34,937 nt of DNA from IMG/VR virus record IMGVR_UViG_3300034018_000459, positions 1-34,937 of that record; one strand, 5' to 3'. The position numbers and the translations under genes are program-made. Below are positions 14,840 to 23,997 of the stretch, in pieces. Source of the DNA: a virus. How positions within the stretch are numbered: the stretch's first letter is position 1; each line of letters starts with the position of its first letter. The notes below the pieces were generated by a model. It ran no database searches. It saw nothing but the letters and a program-made list of their open reading frames with translations, and was not told the origin of the DNA.

Positions 14840-16474
14840 CAAAATAAATTCTTGATATAAGTTAACAGAATTTTCAGTTGTCAATCTTTGCTCATCCTGC
14901 GCCAACAAGAATGGCTCATCGGCATTGTCTAAGATACTCGGCAAGCAGTCAGCATCAGTGTTGCTGCAAATGGTCTTGCGCACCTTAGATGACTTAAGTG
15001 CCAGGTCGATGTTCAATGCTCCAAGTTCGTCTGCATCGTTGTATTCGATGTCTGGAAACTCGCCATCGATGGCATAGTACAAGTCGCCGTTCACATAGCA
15101 ATTGTCGTAGTAGAAGATGGTGCTTAAGAAGTCGAGCACATACTCAGGCAATCTGCCGAAAGCAAATGTCCACTTCTTCTCGCGGTCAACGTAGGTGGTT
15201 TGATATCTGCCGGAAGCGAAGCGGAAGTTGTTAACCTCTGTTTGATACTGCGCTCTGAACTTGCGGCCTTCCAATCGGATGGCAGGCAAGAAGCTACTGC
15301 CGCCAAAGGCAAGGTTGAACTGGTCCTCTGCGTTGCAGCCTTCAATCTTAAAGTACTTGCACTCATCATTGTAATCGCCAATGGCAAGCACATCGGAGTA
15401 CAGATCCCACTGAATGGAATCATTCTCGATGCTTATCTCCACAAGGTTGATGATGGCAGCGGCAGGAGCTCCGCCAAACTCTTGCACCAATATCTCAAGT
15501 GGGTTGTTGCCATCGGCAGTGATAAGCACAGTCTGGTATCCAGTGCCAAAGAACTGCTCTTGGTTTCCGCCAATGACTGCATAGATGCGCACATTAGTGC
15601 GGCTCGCAATGAACACGCTCACATAGTACTGCAAGCCATCGCAAAGATCGTTGCTTATGTTCTGAGTGATGCTTGCTGAATCGCTTGCTAATGGTAGATT
15701 AAACTCCGCCTGTCCTTCGCTCAATGTCACTAACGCAGTAGCCGTCCATCCTGCCACTCCTGCCGCATCTCTAAACACCCCATTGTAAACATAGTTCTGC
15801 CCACAGGTGTTGGTGCAGAAGTCGGTCATGGCTAATCGATAGCAGCCTGCCCCAAGTGAAACATCTGTCAAGTCGAATGCCGTTGTGATTTTATTGTCCT
15901 TCACCGTGTAAAGCGGCGCAAGGATATCAACAGTCTCCAATGTCTCAGCATCCACGATTGCAACCTTCATCTGATTCGCTGATGCAAGGCCGTACACATT
16001 GATGCCGCTTGTGCTTAGGCAGCCCTTGAAGCTATCACTCCCAAAGCACAATGTCACGCTGTCATTGGTCATCGTTGGATTGGCGAAGTACAGCGTATAA
16101 GTGCCAGGCAATGTAAGCACATAACTGCTTGAGCCATTAAGCCCAACCGTCAAGCTTCCTTCATCCAATGTCAAGATCGTGAACGTCACCTGGTATAGCT
16201 GATAGATGAAGTTGGTTCTTAGCAGTTGGCAGTAAAGCCCTCCAACATCTAATGTAGTTGAGCACACTTGCCCATCGACAGGAACGCCCCAACCACTTTC
16301 GATTGTATCGTACTTAAACAGCACCGACAAGTCGCAAGGTGTCGACTCCACCTGGAAGAAGATCTGATCATTGAAATCGATAAGCTGCTTGTAATCACCG
16401 CCGCAATCTGGGCAGTCAACAACAGTGTTGCTTGTGAAGATAATAGGCTGATTCGGTATGGAAGTAAAGCTCAT
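14837..16474 (-). CDS. Tail tip/minor tail protein
   Basis: The product has 545 aa and begins MSFTSIPNQPIIFTSNTVVD. It is beta-rich and has many cysteines (CPDCGG near residue 21 and TNTCGQNYV near 225), which may form disulfides. A carbohydrate-binding-like beta sandwich is plausible at about 225-345 (VYNGVFRDAAGVAGWTAT, an N-x-x-F-x-x-GWT pattern). The C-terminal region (RYQTTYVDREKKWTFAFGRLP shortened here) resembles distal tail domains. The start overlaps the 675-aa gene as ATGA. It is likely a distal tail or tip component. Confidence 0.6.
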   Translation of the reverse strand: MSFTSIPNQPIIFTSNTVVDCPDCGGDYKQLIDFNDQIFFQVESTPCDLSVLFKYDTIESGWGVPVDGQVCSTTLDVGGLYCQLLRTNFIYQLYQVTFTILTLDEGSLTVGLNGSSSYVLTLPGTYTLYFANPTMTNDSVTLCFGSDSFKGCLSTSGINVYGLASANQMKVAIVDAETLETVDILAPLYTVKDNKITTAFDLTDVSLGAGCYRLAMTDFCTNTCGQNYVYNGVFRDAAGVAGWTATALVTLSEGQAEFNLPLASDSASITQNISNDLCDGLQYYVSVFIASRTNVRIYAVIGGNQEQFFGTGYQTVLITADGNNPLEILVQEFGGAPAAAIINLVEISIENDSIQWDLYSDVLAIGDYNDECKYFKIEGCNAEDQFNLAFGGSSFLPAIRLEGRKFRAQYQTEVNNFRFASGRYQTTYVDREKKWTFAFGRLPEYVLDFLSTIFYYDNCYVNGDLYYAIDGEFPDIEYNDADELGALNIDLALKSSKVRKTICSNTDADCLPSILDNADEPFLLAQDEQRLTTENSVNLYQEFIL

Positions 16475-18498
16475 CGAAGTATCTTGTTTGATTTAAGTTG
16501 TATGGAAGCATCCTGCTTGATGATGCTCTTTATGTCTACCTTGTTGATGTATCCCTCAATCACTCGCAGCGGATCATCGAACTGCCCGAACTTAATCGGT
16601 CGTGATGTGTTATCCAGTATCGCCTCAATCTCCTCCATGCGAAGTGGTCGGTCGAAGGAGTAATCTAAGCGGCGCACTGAGTTAGGGTCAACATCCACCA
16701 ATGCTGTTGGTTCAAATGGAGTTCCTTGAATGTAGACATTGGTTGCTCTTGTTTGGCCGTTGTAAGTTGCAGTGTTTAAGATTCCTTGGCCAACTGGAGA
16801 AATAGTACCGCCTGCCGCAAAGTTTCCAAAGATATCAATGCGTATTAAGTCAGTAACATTGCAAGCAACATTAACATCGAAGTCGCAATACATATCAAGT
16901 CCACCTCTGACACTTTGAGAGATTGCTCCTAATGTAGTTTGAAGCAATGCAGCTGATGAATCAAATCTGCGCACCATTACTTGAAAACTTCTTAATCTGT
17001 TAGGATATGCTCCAAGCAAAGTCATCTGAAGTGCTATACTTCCTTTAACATTATAAAGTCCAGTATATGGCACTGTATAACTTTGGCCATCAAATAAGTT
17101 ATTAGGGTCATAGAACTGATTGCCGAATGGAATATATGTTCCATTGTACGTGCTGTAATCTAAGTTGCTTCCTGCATCAATAAGCCAAAATGGTTCTGAA
17201 CCTAAAGCATAATTCGAGTTAGCAATTACAATCGTGTCGAATGGATTGAAGCCGACAGATAGATATTGAAACAAGCTGTTAGGAAAACCGCCTAGCCAGT
17301 TCTGTGACACTTGCTCGTTAATATAGTCAGCATTGTAAACATGCCCACCATATCCAAGTGGATCTTGGTCATCGGCAAATATCATATTGCTTGGCCCAAA
17401 GAAATTGCAATCCACTAGCACCATTCCTAAGTCGTACTGGTCATTGTTAAACCTGAAGATATCATCAATCACATTGGTGTCAAATACAACATCTCCGCTT
17501 TTTAAGTTCATCACGTTGCCTGTATTGCACTCTCCGAGGATACCAAAGGTCTCATCTCTAAAACCTCGAAAGGCAATCTGCGGGAATGTGCATCCTCCGT
17601 TTCCGCCATCGCACTCGGATGGATATAAGAATGGCTCAGATCCAAAATTTACAGCCGCATAAAGCTGAGACTTATCAAATGCCATCTTTATTTTTGGCTG
17701 ATCGTATAGGTTGCAACTTTCGCCAAGCTGTTGGAAGTAGTCGTAATTTTCAATGCGAAGCAAAGGCCTTCCATTTGCTTGCCTCTCAATTACCATCCCC
17801 AATCTTATCTTCTTGTTCAATGCCTCGTATAACTTATCAAAGGTCATCTGTGTTGGTGATTGGTTTGGCGTTCTTATCGCCAAGCCGTTTGTCATCATCA
17901 GCGTTTTGCCATAGCCATCTATGTCTATTTGATTTGCAAAGTAATCGCTTTCAAAGTCCACGAAGTTATCGCTCATGCAGCTCACAAGGAACTTGAGAGC
18001 ATCGTAGATCTTGATGCAACCTACAAGGTTAACAACATCGAAGTCTCCAGTGGCAGGATTGAAAAACGAAACATCGTAAACAGTTGGCGGCACTGCCGTC
18101 TGCAAGTTCTTGGTGATGTCAGAGTTGGAGTAAAAGGGAATGCTCTTGTTGTTGTTTATCTTGGTGCTGAAGCTATCATCGTAAATCTTTGTCTTCACCT
18201 GGCACTTATCCAATTCAAAGCTACACTCACTTACAATGATGTAACCATTTGCCAATCGCTTCCAGATGCCAGCACATTGATATTGCACCTCAACATCAAT
18301 TAGCGAACAGCCACCTGTATCAACTAAATTCTGGAAGATGTACTCATAAACACCTCCAACAAAGTTCAAGTCATTGTCGAAGGATACGATGCGTGCGTTG
18401 ATAGTTTGGTCGAGTGATACGCTAACACCGAACTCCTCTGCATTGGTCGGCTGCCCTCGGTCAGCTCCATCGATTAGGAACTTAATATCTACTGCCAT
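16471..18498 (-). CDS. Tail tip/baseplate hub protein
   Basis: The product has 675 aa and starts MAVDIKFLIDGADRGQPTNA. Its first 200 residues are beta-rich, with repeated FDND and IYDDSF turns as in distal tail or hub proteins (gp27/gpL-like). The position immediately after the tape measure (10-nt overlap) is where distal tail and tail-associated genes lie. The middle has a possible jelly-roll (residues 420-590). No peptidase motif is recognised. It probably forms the tail tip ring with the next gene product. Confidence 0.6.
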   Translation of the reverse strand: MAVDIKFLIDGADRGQPTNAEEFGVSVSLDQTINARIVSFDNDLNFVGGVYEYIFQNLVDTGGCSLIDVEVQYQCAGIWKRLANGYIIVSECSFELDKCQVKTKIYDDSFSTKINNNKSIPFYSNSDITKNLQTAVPPTVYDVSFFNPATGDFDVVNLVGCIKIYDALKFLVSCMSDNFVDFESDYFANQIDIDGYGKTLMMTNGLAIRTPNQSPTQMTFDKLYEALNKKIRLGMVIERQANGRPLLRIENYDYFQQLGESCNLYDQPKIKMAFDKSQLYAAVNFGSEPFLYPSECDGGNGGCTFPQIAFRGFRDETFGILGECNTGNVMNLKSGDVVFDTNVIDDIFRFNNDQYDLGMVLVDCNFFGPSNMIFADDQDPLGYGGHVYNADYINEQVSQNWLGGFPNSLFQYLSVGFNPFDTIVIANSNYALGSEPFWLIDAGSNLDYSTYNGTYIPFGNQFYDPNNLFDGQSYTVPYTGLYNVKGSIALQMTLLGAYPNRLRSFQVMVRRFDSSAALLQTTLGAISQSVRGGLDMYCDFDVNVACNVTDLIRIDIFGNFAAGGTISPVGQGILNTATYNGQTRATNVYIQGTPFEPTALVDVDPNSVRRLDYSFDRPLRMEEIEAILDNTSRPIKFGQFDDPLRVIEGYINKVDIKSIIKQDASIQLKSNKILR

Positions 18499-21251
18499 GA
18501 GTATCTCGAATCTTGTTGGTTAATGTTCACAACCATGTTGCGCTGCTTCAGAGTCTTGTTGATTATTTTCAACTCCTTCTCCATGCTCTTGCTGTTTAGC
18601 GATGCGTTCACCGTTATGCCGTCCTTGCCTCTTCTGCCTGCCGAGTAACCCATCAATGCAGGGCGCACATATCGTTCGTCAATCATCCTGCGGAAAGCCT
18701 CTGTTGAGGTATTCATCGCATCAAGCTCACGGCGATGCTTTGCCGTCTGCCGTCTGTTCACCATGTACTCACCTTGCTCGGCTTCGATTAATGTACCGCC
18801 TTGGCTGTGCAATCTTCCTCCAATCAATCCGCCCTTCTCGAACTTTGGCAATGGCTTGGCTGCAACAGCTGCCGCTTGAATTGCTCCAGTAACTCCAATA
18901 AATGCAGCAAGGATTGGATTCGGTGGTGTTGCACCGAGTGCTGATATAATACCTTTTGCCGTGTTGATTCCAATCTGGAATAATGCCAATGCTTTGTCTT
19001 GCCTTGCCTGCTTTGTTTTCTCAGCTGCAATGGCTGCTGCTGTTCTTTTCTCAAGTGCTACTCTTTGTTTTTGCTTATCTCTCTCAAGAGCATCGCTTGC
19101 ATTAATTGCATTTAGTTCAGCTTCGCTTGTTGCTGTAACCTCTGCAATCCTGTTCTCCGAATTAACTTTGCTTAATTCGTTCAACGCATTAAAAACATTT
19201 ACAACTTGATCAGCATATTGAACAGCTAAATCAATTCGCTTATCAGTCTCCGACTTTGTCTCCGCTGTGATAGCTTGCTGTGTCTCAGCATTAATTAACT
19301 CGAGCTCACTTGCCAACTGCTTCTCATCCTTGATTGTGTCCTTTGCCGTCTGTATACGCTTCGCTGCTTCTATGTTGATCAATGCCACTCTACGCTCCAA
19401 GCTACTGCCCTCCTCAATCTCCAATGTCTTGAGCTCATTGATCTGCGTTTGCACTGTTGCCGCTGAGATGTCTGTCTTAACCTTGCCAATCAATCCGGCA
19501 TAGCGTGTTGCAATCTCGAGCTCACTGAGTCCTAAGCTTTTCGCGAATGATAGCTCGATTTTCTGCTGCTCTTCCAGTGCTGCAAGTTGCTGCTGCAAGG
19601 TTGCGCCCTCCGCCGCCTTAGCAAGTTCAAGCTTATCCTTAAACAGCTTCTCGTTTGCCGCTTTGTCAATCTCTGCCAACTGCACTTGCTCTTGTGCTCT
19701 TATCTCCGCAATGGTTCTTGCAAGTTGCTCTTGAGCTTTTATCTCTTCCTCACTGCCTGCCTTAAATCTTGCCGCTGTAAATGTTTTCTGAAGCTCGATG
19801 ATCTTGTTGTTGTTATCATTTAGAATCTTGCTCTGCTGATCCAATGAAGCAACAAATGCATCGTTGGCAGCCTTATCTAAATCTTCCCTTGCTTTCTTCT
19901 GTTCTTCTGCCGCTTTCTTTGTTGCCTCTAATGCTTTTGCGTTTGCAGCATCTTGCAATGCCTTTGCCTTATCATTTGCCTTTTGCTGTGCATCGTTTCT
20001 TTCATCTTGTTTAATGATGTCCACCTCAGTTTTAACGGCATTGATGTTAGCATTTCGTTTTGCTTCAATGTCTGCTTGTACTGCATTCCTTGTTTTGGTA
20101 CTGGCATTTAACTCAGCTTGCGCCGCCGCTAACTTATTAGCTGTGCTTTGCTTGATTGACTGCTGCTCATTGGCCGCAAAGCCTGACTGCTTCTTTTGTA
20201 AATCCTCAACTGCCTTTTGCTGCCCGGCAACAACTGCATCAAGCTTCAATCTTTCGACAATTAAGCCCTTGGTATCTTTGATATTGTTCTGGACAGCATC
20301 TCTATTCAACTTATTAATCTGCGCTTGCTGTGCGCTTAGCTTACCTTGTGACACCGCAAGCTTATCATTCAAGTCCTGCTGTGCAATAGCTGCATCGCTT
20401 AAGAATCCTTTAGTCTTCGCAAGCTCCGCATTGGCTGACTTCTGCGCAGCCTCGAATGCCCTTGTTGCATCCGATGTGCCGCTCAGCGCATCCTTAATCT
20501 TATCGAAGTTCTCAATCAGTGCAATCAATCCAAACACAAGTGCTCCCACTCCTGTCGCTGCCAGTGCCAATCGAAATGCTTTCATCAAGCCTGTCGATGT
20601 ACCAACAACAACATTGTATGCCGCAGTTGCCGCTGTGAGCACCGCTGTCTTAACCGCACTCTCCTCCTTAATCAAGGATGACAATTGCTGTACTCCATTG
20701 GCAACAGCTGTGGCCGCTGTGACTCTTGCAATAACCTTTTGCAAGTCTTCGCTTTCTGCACCAAATAACGCCGCCAATCCACTTGCCGTCTCAAAGCCCG
20801 AAGCCAGTGCTTGTGTTGCACCAACAGCCGCATCAAACTTAAACGTGTCCGATGCAAGTATCTTCACTCGGTCTCTTGTATCACCAATCTGATCCTCGAG
20901 CTTTGCCGCTGATATTAGCAACTGGTTGAATGCCTCAGTGCCGTCTTGCCCTGCAATCTCTAACTGAGCAAGCTCGCCCTTCAATGCTCTTAGCTGACCA
21001 GTCAAGCTCTTGCCCGAGTTGTTTAAACCATCGATGGCCTTTGTCTGATTGTCGAGTGACTTCTTTACTTGTCCGCTGCTGAATGCCGCCTCAAAGGATT
21101 TGCCTATCGCATCGAACTGAGTCTTGACCTTCTTTGCGGAATCAGTTGCTCCCTGTACTACCTTATCGTTAATCTGATTAATCTCGTTGACGGTCGCCTT
21201 AAGACTGGATGTTTCCGCTTCATAAGCGACTTGAATAGTAGCTGTTGCCAT
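18489..21251 (-). CDS. Tape measure protein
   Basis: The product has 920 aa and starts MATATIQVAYEAETSSLKAT. It is dominated by Ala/Lys/Gln-rich coiled coil (residues 30-150 and 270-690). A hydrophobic segment at about 225-250 (LAATGVGALVFGLIALIENF) is typical of tape measures that enter the host membrane. A second hydrophobic stretch lies near 780-815 (LFQIGINTAKGIISALGATP). A conserved late motif, FEKGGLIGGRLHSQGG, matches phage tape measures. At roughly 1.5 angstrom per residue it implies a tail near 135-140 nm. It directly follows the chaperone frameshift ORF (TAATG overlap). Confidence 0.9.
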   Translation of the reverse strand: MATATIQVAYEAETSSLKATVNEINQINDKVVQGATDSAKKVKTQFDAIGKSFEAAFSSGQVKKSLDNQTKAIDGLNNSGKSLTGQLRALKGELAQLEIAGQDGTEAFNQLLISAAKLEDQIGDTRDRVKILASDTFKFDAAVGATQALASGFETASGLAALFGAESEDLQKVIARVTAATAVANGVQQLSSLIKEESAVKTAVLTAATAAYNVVVGTSTGLMKAFRLALAATGVGALVFGLIALIENFDKIKDALSGTSDATRAFEAAQKSANAELAKTKGFLSDAAIAQQDLNDKLAVSQGKLSAQQAQINKLNRDAVQNNIKDTKGLIVERLKLDAVVAGQQKAVEDLQKKQSGFAANEQQSIKQSTANKLAAAQAELNASTKTRNAVQADIEAKRNANINAVKTEVDIIKQDERNDAQQKANDKAKALQDAANAKALEATKKAAEEQKKAREDLDKAANDAFVASLDQQSKILNDNNNKIIELQKTFTAARFKAGSEEEIKAQEQLARTIAEIRAQEQVQLAEIDKAANEKLFKDKLELAKAAEGATLQQQLAALEEQQKIELSFAKSLGLSELEIATRYAGLIGKVKTDISAATVQTQINELKTLEIEEGSSLERRVALINIEAAKRIQTAKDTIKDEKQLASELELINAETQQAITAETKSETDKRIDLAVQYADQVVNVFNALNELSKVNSENRIAEVTATSEAELNAINASDALERDKQKQRVALEKRTAAAIAAEKTKQARQDKALALFQIGINTAKGIISALGATPPNPILAAFIGVTGAIQAAAVAAKPLPKFEKGGLIGGRLHSQGGTLIEAEQGEYMVNRRQTAKHRRELDAMNTSTEAFRRMIDERYVRPALMGYSAGRRGKDGITVNASLNSKSMEKELKIINKTLKQRNMVVNINQQDSRYSWQ

Positions 21252-21532
21252 TACTTCTGAGCTTTGATGTTGGCCTCAAATTTACGCAAATAAAAGTCAA
21301 CATCACCACTCATCATCTCATTATACTCAACAACGCTGCCGCCGCTCAATATCATCACCTGCTCCCTCATGTAGTCGCCTGCTTTTTGCGCCCTGACTCT
21401 CGGTGAGAACTCAGCCGGAACAAGGACTCTTTGAGATTTCTTTGCTGCACCAGGTTGTACTCCCATAAAGTCTGAAAGTCTTCGGGAGACATACTTAACA
21501 AGGGCATCAGCGGATCGATACCCAAGCCGGAG
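21251..21532 (-). CDS. -1 frame extension of the tail assembly chaperone (gpT-like)
   Basis: The -1 frame relative to the 208-aa gene is open from before the slippery site to TAA 21253-21251. After slippage it adds 93 residues beginning LRLGYRSADALVKYVSRRLSD, giving a 247-aa fusion (join 21993-21532 and 21532-21254). An internal ATG at 21466 could make a 71-aa protein alone, but the open reading upstream of it and the heptamer favour a G/GT-type frameshift product. Such fusions bind the tape measure and recruit tail tube subunits. The next gene is the tape measure, as in lambda. Confidence 0.75.
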   Translation of the reverse strand, partial: LRLGYRSADALVKYVSRRLSDFMGVQPGAAKKSQRVLVPAEFSPRVRAQKAGDYMREQVMILSGGSVVEYNEMMSGDVDFYLRKFEANIKAQK

Positions 21533-21993
21533 AAAAAATCTTTCGCACCTCCCTTGCTCAGCTGCTCAAATAACTCAAGCTTAAAGTTGTGGATGTCGCT
21601 GTTCACGATGTCGGGATTCTCATCGTCTCTGATGATCCAAGTCGCTGCGATGTTAAGCAAGATGTCGCGATGTATCACCGTGTCCTGCCGCTCACGTATC
21701 ACATGGATGTATGCACCAATCAGTGCCGCGTTCTTTGGATTGCTGAGCCCTGCGCCCAATGCTTTCTCCATCTCTGTAAGTATCAGCTCCATCTCGCCGC
21801 CGCTGACTCCAGAGCTCAACCGCTCGAGCAGACTCATCGACATGCTGAAGCGTTCCAGTGGTAGGTTGACTTCTTTCGGGAAGCGATAGTATGTGTGACC
21901 CTCGTGAGTGAATACCTCAACGAGGTTGTGCGTTGTTTTCTTACTGCCCGAGAAAGAACGCAGTAGTCCTTTTAATCCTTTGATGTACTTCAT
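21367..21993 (-). CDS. Tail assembly chaperone (gpG-like, frame 0)
   Basis: The product has 208 aa and starts MKYIKGLKGLLRSFSGSKKT. It is helical and acidic in the middle, without membrane segments. Location just before the tape measure, the overlapping -1 ORF and the slippery heptamer T TTT TTC at codons 153-154 identify it as the zero-frame chaperone. Non-shifted ribosomes read 54 further codons and end at 21367. The start overlaps the upstream FlbD-like gene by 53 nt, which is large; a later start cannot be excluded. Confidence 0.75.
   Translation of the reverse strand: MKYIKGLKGLLRSFSGSKKTTHNLVEVFTHEGHTYYRFPKEVNLPLERFSMSMSLLERLSSGVSGGEMELILTEMEKALGAGLSNPKNAALIGAYIHVIRERQDTVIHRDILLNIAATWIIRDDENPDIVNSDIHNFKLELFEQLSKGGAKDFFSGLGIDPLMPLLSMSPEDFQTLWEYNLVQQRNLKESLFRLSSHRESGRKKQATT
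21532..21538 (-). promoter_or_regulatory. Programmed -1 frameshift slippery site T TTT TTC
   Basis: On the minus strand the zero-frame codons GAT TTT TTC TCC contain a perfect X XXY YYZ heptamer (T TTT TTC). The -1 frame is open on both sides until 21251. No E. coli-type Shine-Dalgarno stimulator is obvious upstream; GC-rich sequence downstream could fold. Confidence 0.75.
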
Positions 21994-22198
21994 GTATTGA
22001 TTCTTTTACAAATAGTTGGCTGCCGTTCTGCATCATGATCACCGTGTCCAATTTATCATCAAACACATAGTTGATTTGATCGGTGTTAATAAGTAGGTCT
22101 GTCCATCCAATCTCTTCAGCTGTTAAGTCCTTGAGCTGCTCATCCTCTGTGTCCATAAACTGGATCAGCTTCGTTTGCACATGGATGAAGCCTGCCAT
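21941..22198 (-). CDS. Small FlbD-like protein
   Basis: From ATG 22198 (TGA of the previous gene is one base upstream) the product has 85 aa beginning MAGFIHVQTKLIQFMDTEDE. The stretch LLINTDQINYVFDDKLDTVI followed by MMQNGSQLFVKESIHEVHQR resembles the FlbD fold: N-x-x-x-I near the start, D-T-V-I in the middle, and G-x-x-x-x-V-K-E-S with E-V at the end. FlbD proteins are flagellar regulators in bacteria; here the fold is more likely a virion or assembly component. It lies between the Zn-binding protein and the tail chaperone. Confidence 0.55.
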   Translation of the reverse strand: MAGFIHVQTKLIQFMDTEDEQLKDLTAEEIGWTDLLINTDQINYVFDDKLDTVIMMQNGSQLFVKESIHEVHQRIKRTTAFFLGQ

Positions 22199-22199
22199 G

Positions 22200-22400
22200 T
22201 CACCAGTATCCGAATGGGCACTCTGCATCTTCCACTCTGGTCTTAGCAGGAAGGAAGCAGCCGCAAGCATTGCATGAGTTAAGCACCGTGTCTCGATGTT
22301 GGCAAAGCTTGCAGATGGCACTGCGTGTCTTGCTGATGTCGTTGTTCTTGCCTCGTAGCATGTACCACCAACCTTCGATGATTGCTCTAACCTTGCTCAT
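22200..22400 (-). CDS. Small zinc-binding protein
   Basis: From ATG 22400 (ATGA overlap with the upstream stop) the product has 66 aa. It has CKLCQHRD, SCNACGCFLPAKTRV and AECPFGYW, with cysteine spacing typical of a small zinc finger. I recognise the CGCFLxAKxRVxxxxCPxGxW pattern from many Bacteroidota phage genomes, where it sits near the terminase. Function is unknown; binding to nucleic acid or packaging proteins is possible. Confidence 0.7.
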   Translation of the reverse strand: MSKVRAIIEGWWYMLRGKNNDISKTRSAICKLCQHRDTVLNSCNACGCFLPAKTRVEDAECPFGYW

Positions 22401-22723
22401 GGAATAACCACAGGACTTAGCCCAACCGAAACAGCCGAGAATGATAAGCACTTGTATATATCGCCATCGACTGTGATGTCTTGCTGCACTCCGTCTATTG
22501 TTACCCATATCGTATAGCCTTGAAGTGGATCGAGTTGAATGCCTTCGATGGTGATGTAGCCTTCCGCATCACTGGTTGCAGTAAACTGCATTATCTTCTG
22601 CGTGGCATTGTGTTGCAGCCAAACAGTGAACTCTGTCTCAGCTTCAACTATGCCAAAGCTGAATTCTGTCAGGCAGGCGTTCACATAACTGCCTGCATCA
22701 TAACATGGTGAACATACGCTCAT
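22397..22723 (-). CDS. Small beta-rich virion-type protein
   Basis: The product has 108 aa and starts MSVCSPCYDAGSYVNACLTE. It has four cysteines (C4, C7, C17 and a late C), then beta strands ending in a valine-rich tail. It overlaps the terminase stop as ATGA and the next gene likewise. The composition resembles a small Ig-like or decoration domain. No family recognised; a head or tail accessory protein is a guess from context. Confidence 0.55.
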   Translation of the reverse strand: MSVCSPCYDAGSYVNACLTEFSFGIVEAETEFTVWLQHNATQKIMQFTATSDAEGYITIEGIQLDPLQGYTIWVTIDGVQQDITVDGDIYKCLSFSAVSVGLSPVVIP

Positions 22724-23997
22724 AGGTATCTCTTAAGTATTGCGTTGACAAAGTAACGAAAACAATCCAAGAAGTCGGCACGCTCGGATAAAATTCTTCT
22801 GTTCGATTTGATGATGCTGCCGTTAGCATCGCACTGCACTTGCTTAGCATCGAACACAAACCCTTTGCAGCGCACCGAGTTGGCTCGGATGTCAAGCTTG
22901 CGCAGTGCTGCATTGCAATCGATGCGGCTGTTGTAGTGGGTTGGATTCGCCGGTATGATGATCTGCGAATCACTGAGATGCAGCCGCCGTTTTATCTGCG
23001 TGTAAGCACTCGAATTGTCACGCTGTTGCACTGTGCCACCTTTGCCCATCGCATCGCCTGTGATTCGCAGCAAGCCCATTGGGATGCCCATGCGCTCGAT
23101 GTGATCACAGAACGCATCAACGCTGCCCTTCTCAATCTTAATCTCGTCAACCACAACGCAGCCACGAGGTAGCTGTTGGATGACCAGTGCGCAAAGTGGG
23201 TTGATGTTGAAATCGACTGAGATGAAGATTGGTATATTGCGATTGAGCACAACGCTGTCATCGATGTGCCGCTCGTCCTGCCACTCGTACAAGAATGGAT
23301 TAGCAACATCATCGAGTATGTCCCAATCACCTTCCACGAAACGCTGATACTGGACCGGAGGCAACTCCTTCAAGCTCTCCAGGTACTCGGCAGGGATGTG
23401 CGGATTGTCGGTGATCTTACTCGGGATGTAGCTCCACTTCTCTGGTAGACTGTTATCTCGGTACCTGTCGTAGATGATTGACTTCACCCAGTTGTTGGCA
23501 GGGTTGCACGTTGCAAGGCAAACGATTGGCGGCTTGCCATGCGCCTTGTTCCAACTGCCGATGCGCTCCTGCACCTTGTAGAAGGTAAGCTCTTGCAGCT
23601 CGTTGACCTCATCGAGCCCTGCGCCGTTAATCTCGAGACCGCGAAACCTGTTGAGGTCCTTATCATCGTCAAAGCTTTCCGCCATGAAGATAAGCTCACT
23701 GCCGTTGTTGAAGGTCACTACATTGGTATCTCTATTCCAACTCTTGATATGCGCATTGAGCCCATCGCTGAGCAGTCCAGTGAAGCTCGGGAAGGTAGTA
23801 CGCTTAAGGTCGGGCAAGCTCTTGCGAATTATCGCCCAGCGACTTCCGCCGTAGTGCAATGCGAGATGACTGATGGTAAGCAGCAGCCAGTAGGTCTTGC
23901 CGCCTCGAATCGCGCCTCCGAAAACAATCACACGCTTCTCGCCGTTAATCGCCTGGTCGAATGCAACTGTCTGTGTCTCGGTCAGCGTGTAGCTCAT
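22720..23997 (-). CDS. terL: Terminase large subunit
   Basis: The product has 425 aa. N-terminal ATPase: Walker A GGAIRGGKT (27-35), Walker B strand LEINGAGLDE with D129/E130, and a CNPANNW coupling region near 164-170. C-terminal RNase H-like nuclease: D262 in ISVDFNINP, D315 in RITGDAMG, and D408/D411 in RADFLDCFRYF. It translocates phage DNA into the head and cuts genome ends. The type is close to terminases of Bacteroidota siphophages. ATGA overlap with the small subunit gene. No truncation. Confidence 0.95.
   Translation of the reverse strand: MSYTLTETQTVAFDQAINGEKRVIVFGGAIRGGKTYWLLLTISHLALHYGGSRWAIIRKSLPDLKRTTFPSFTGLLSDGLNAHIKSWNRDTNVVTFNNGSELIFMAESFDDDKDLNRFRGLEINGAGLDEVNELQELTFYKVQERIGSWNKAHGKPPIVCLATCNPANNWVKSIIYDRYRDNSLPEKWSYIPSKITDNPHIPAEYLESLKELPPVQYQRFVEGDWDILDDVANPFLYEWQDERHIDDSVVLNRNIPIFISVDFNINPLCALVIQQLPRGCVVVDEIKIEKGSVDAFCDHIERMGIPMGLLRITGDAMGKGGTVQQRDNSSAYTQIKRRLHLSDSQIIIPANPTHYNSRIDCNAALRKLDIRANSVRCKGFVFDAKQVQCDANGSIIKSNRRILSERADFLDCFRYFVNAILKRYL

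Noticed and set aside
19864-20892. 342-aa plus-strand ORF, Ala/Ser/Cys rich
   Set aside because: It lies wholly opposite the tape measure gene; its composition mirrors the Ala/Lys-rich coiled-coil codons on the other strand and shows no domain.
21251-21466. 71-aa ORF as an independent gene
   Set aside because: Its frame is open far upstream to a perfect slippery site in the chaperone gene, so it fits better as the frameshift extension.
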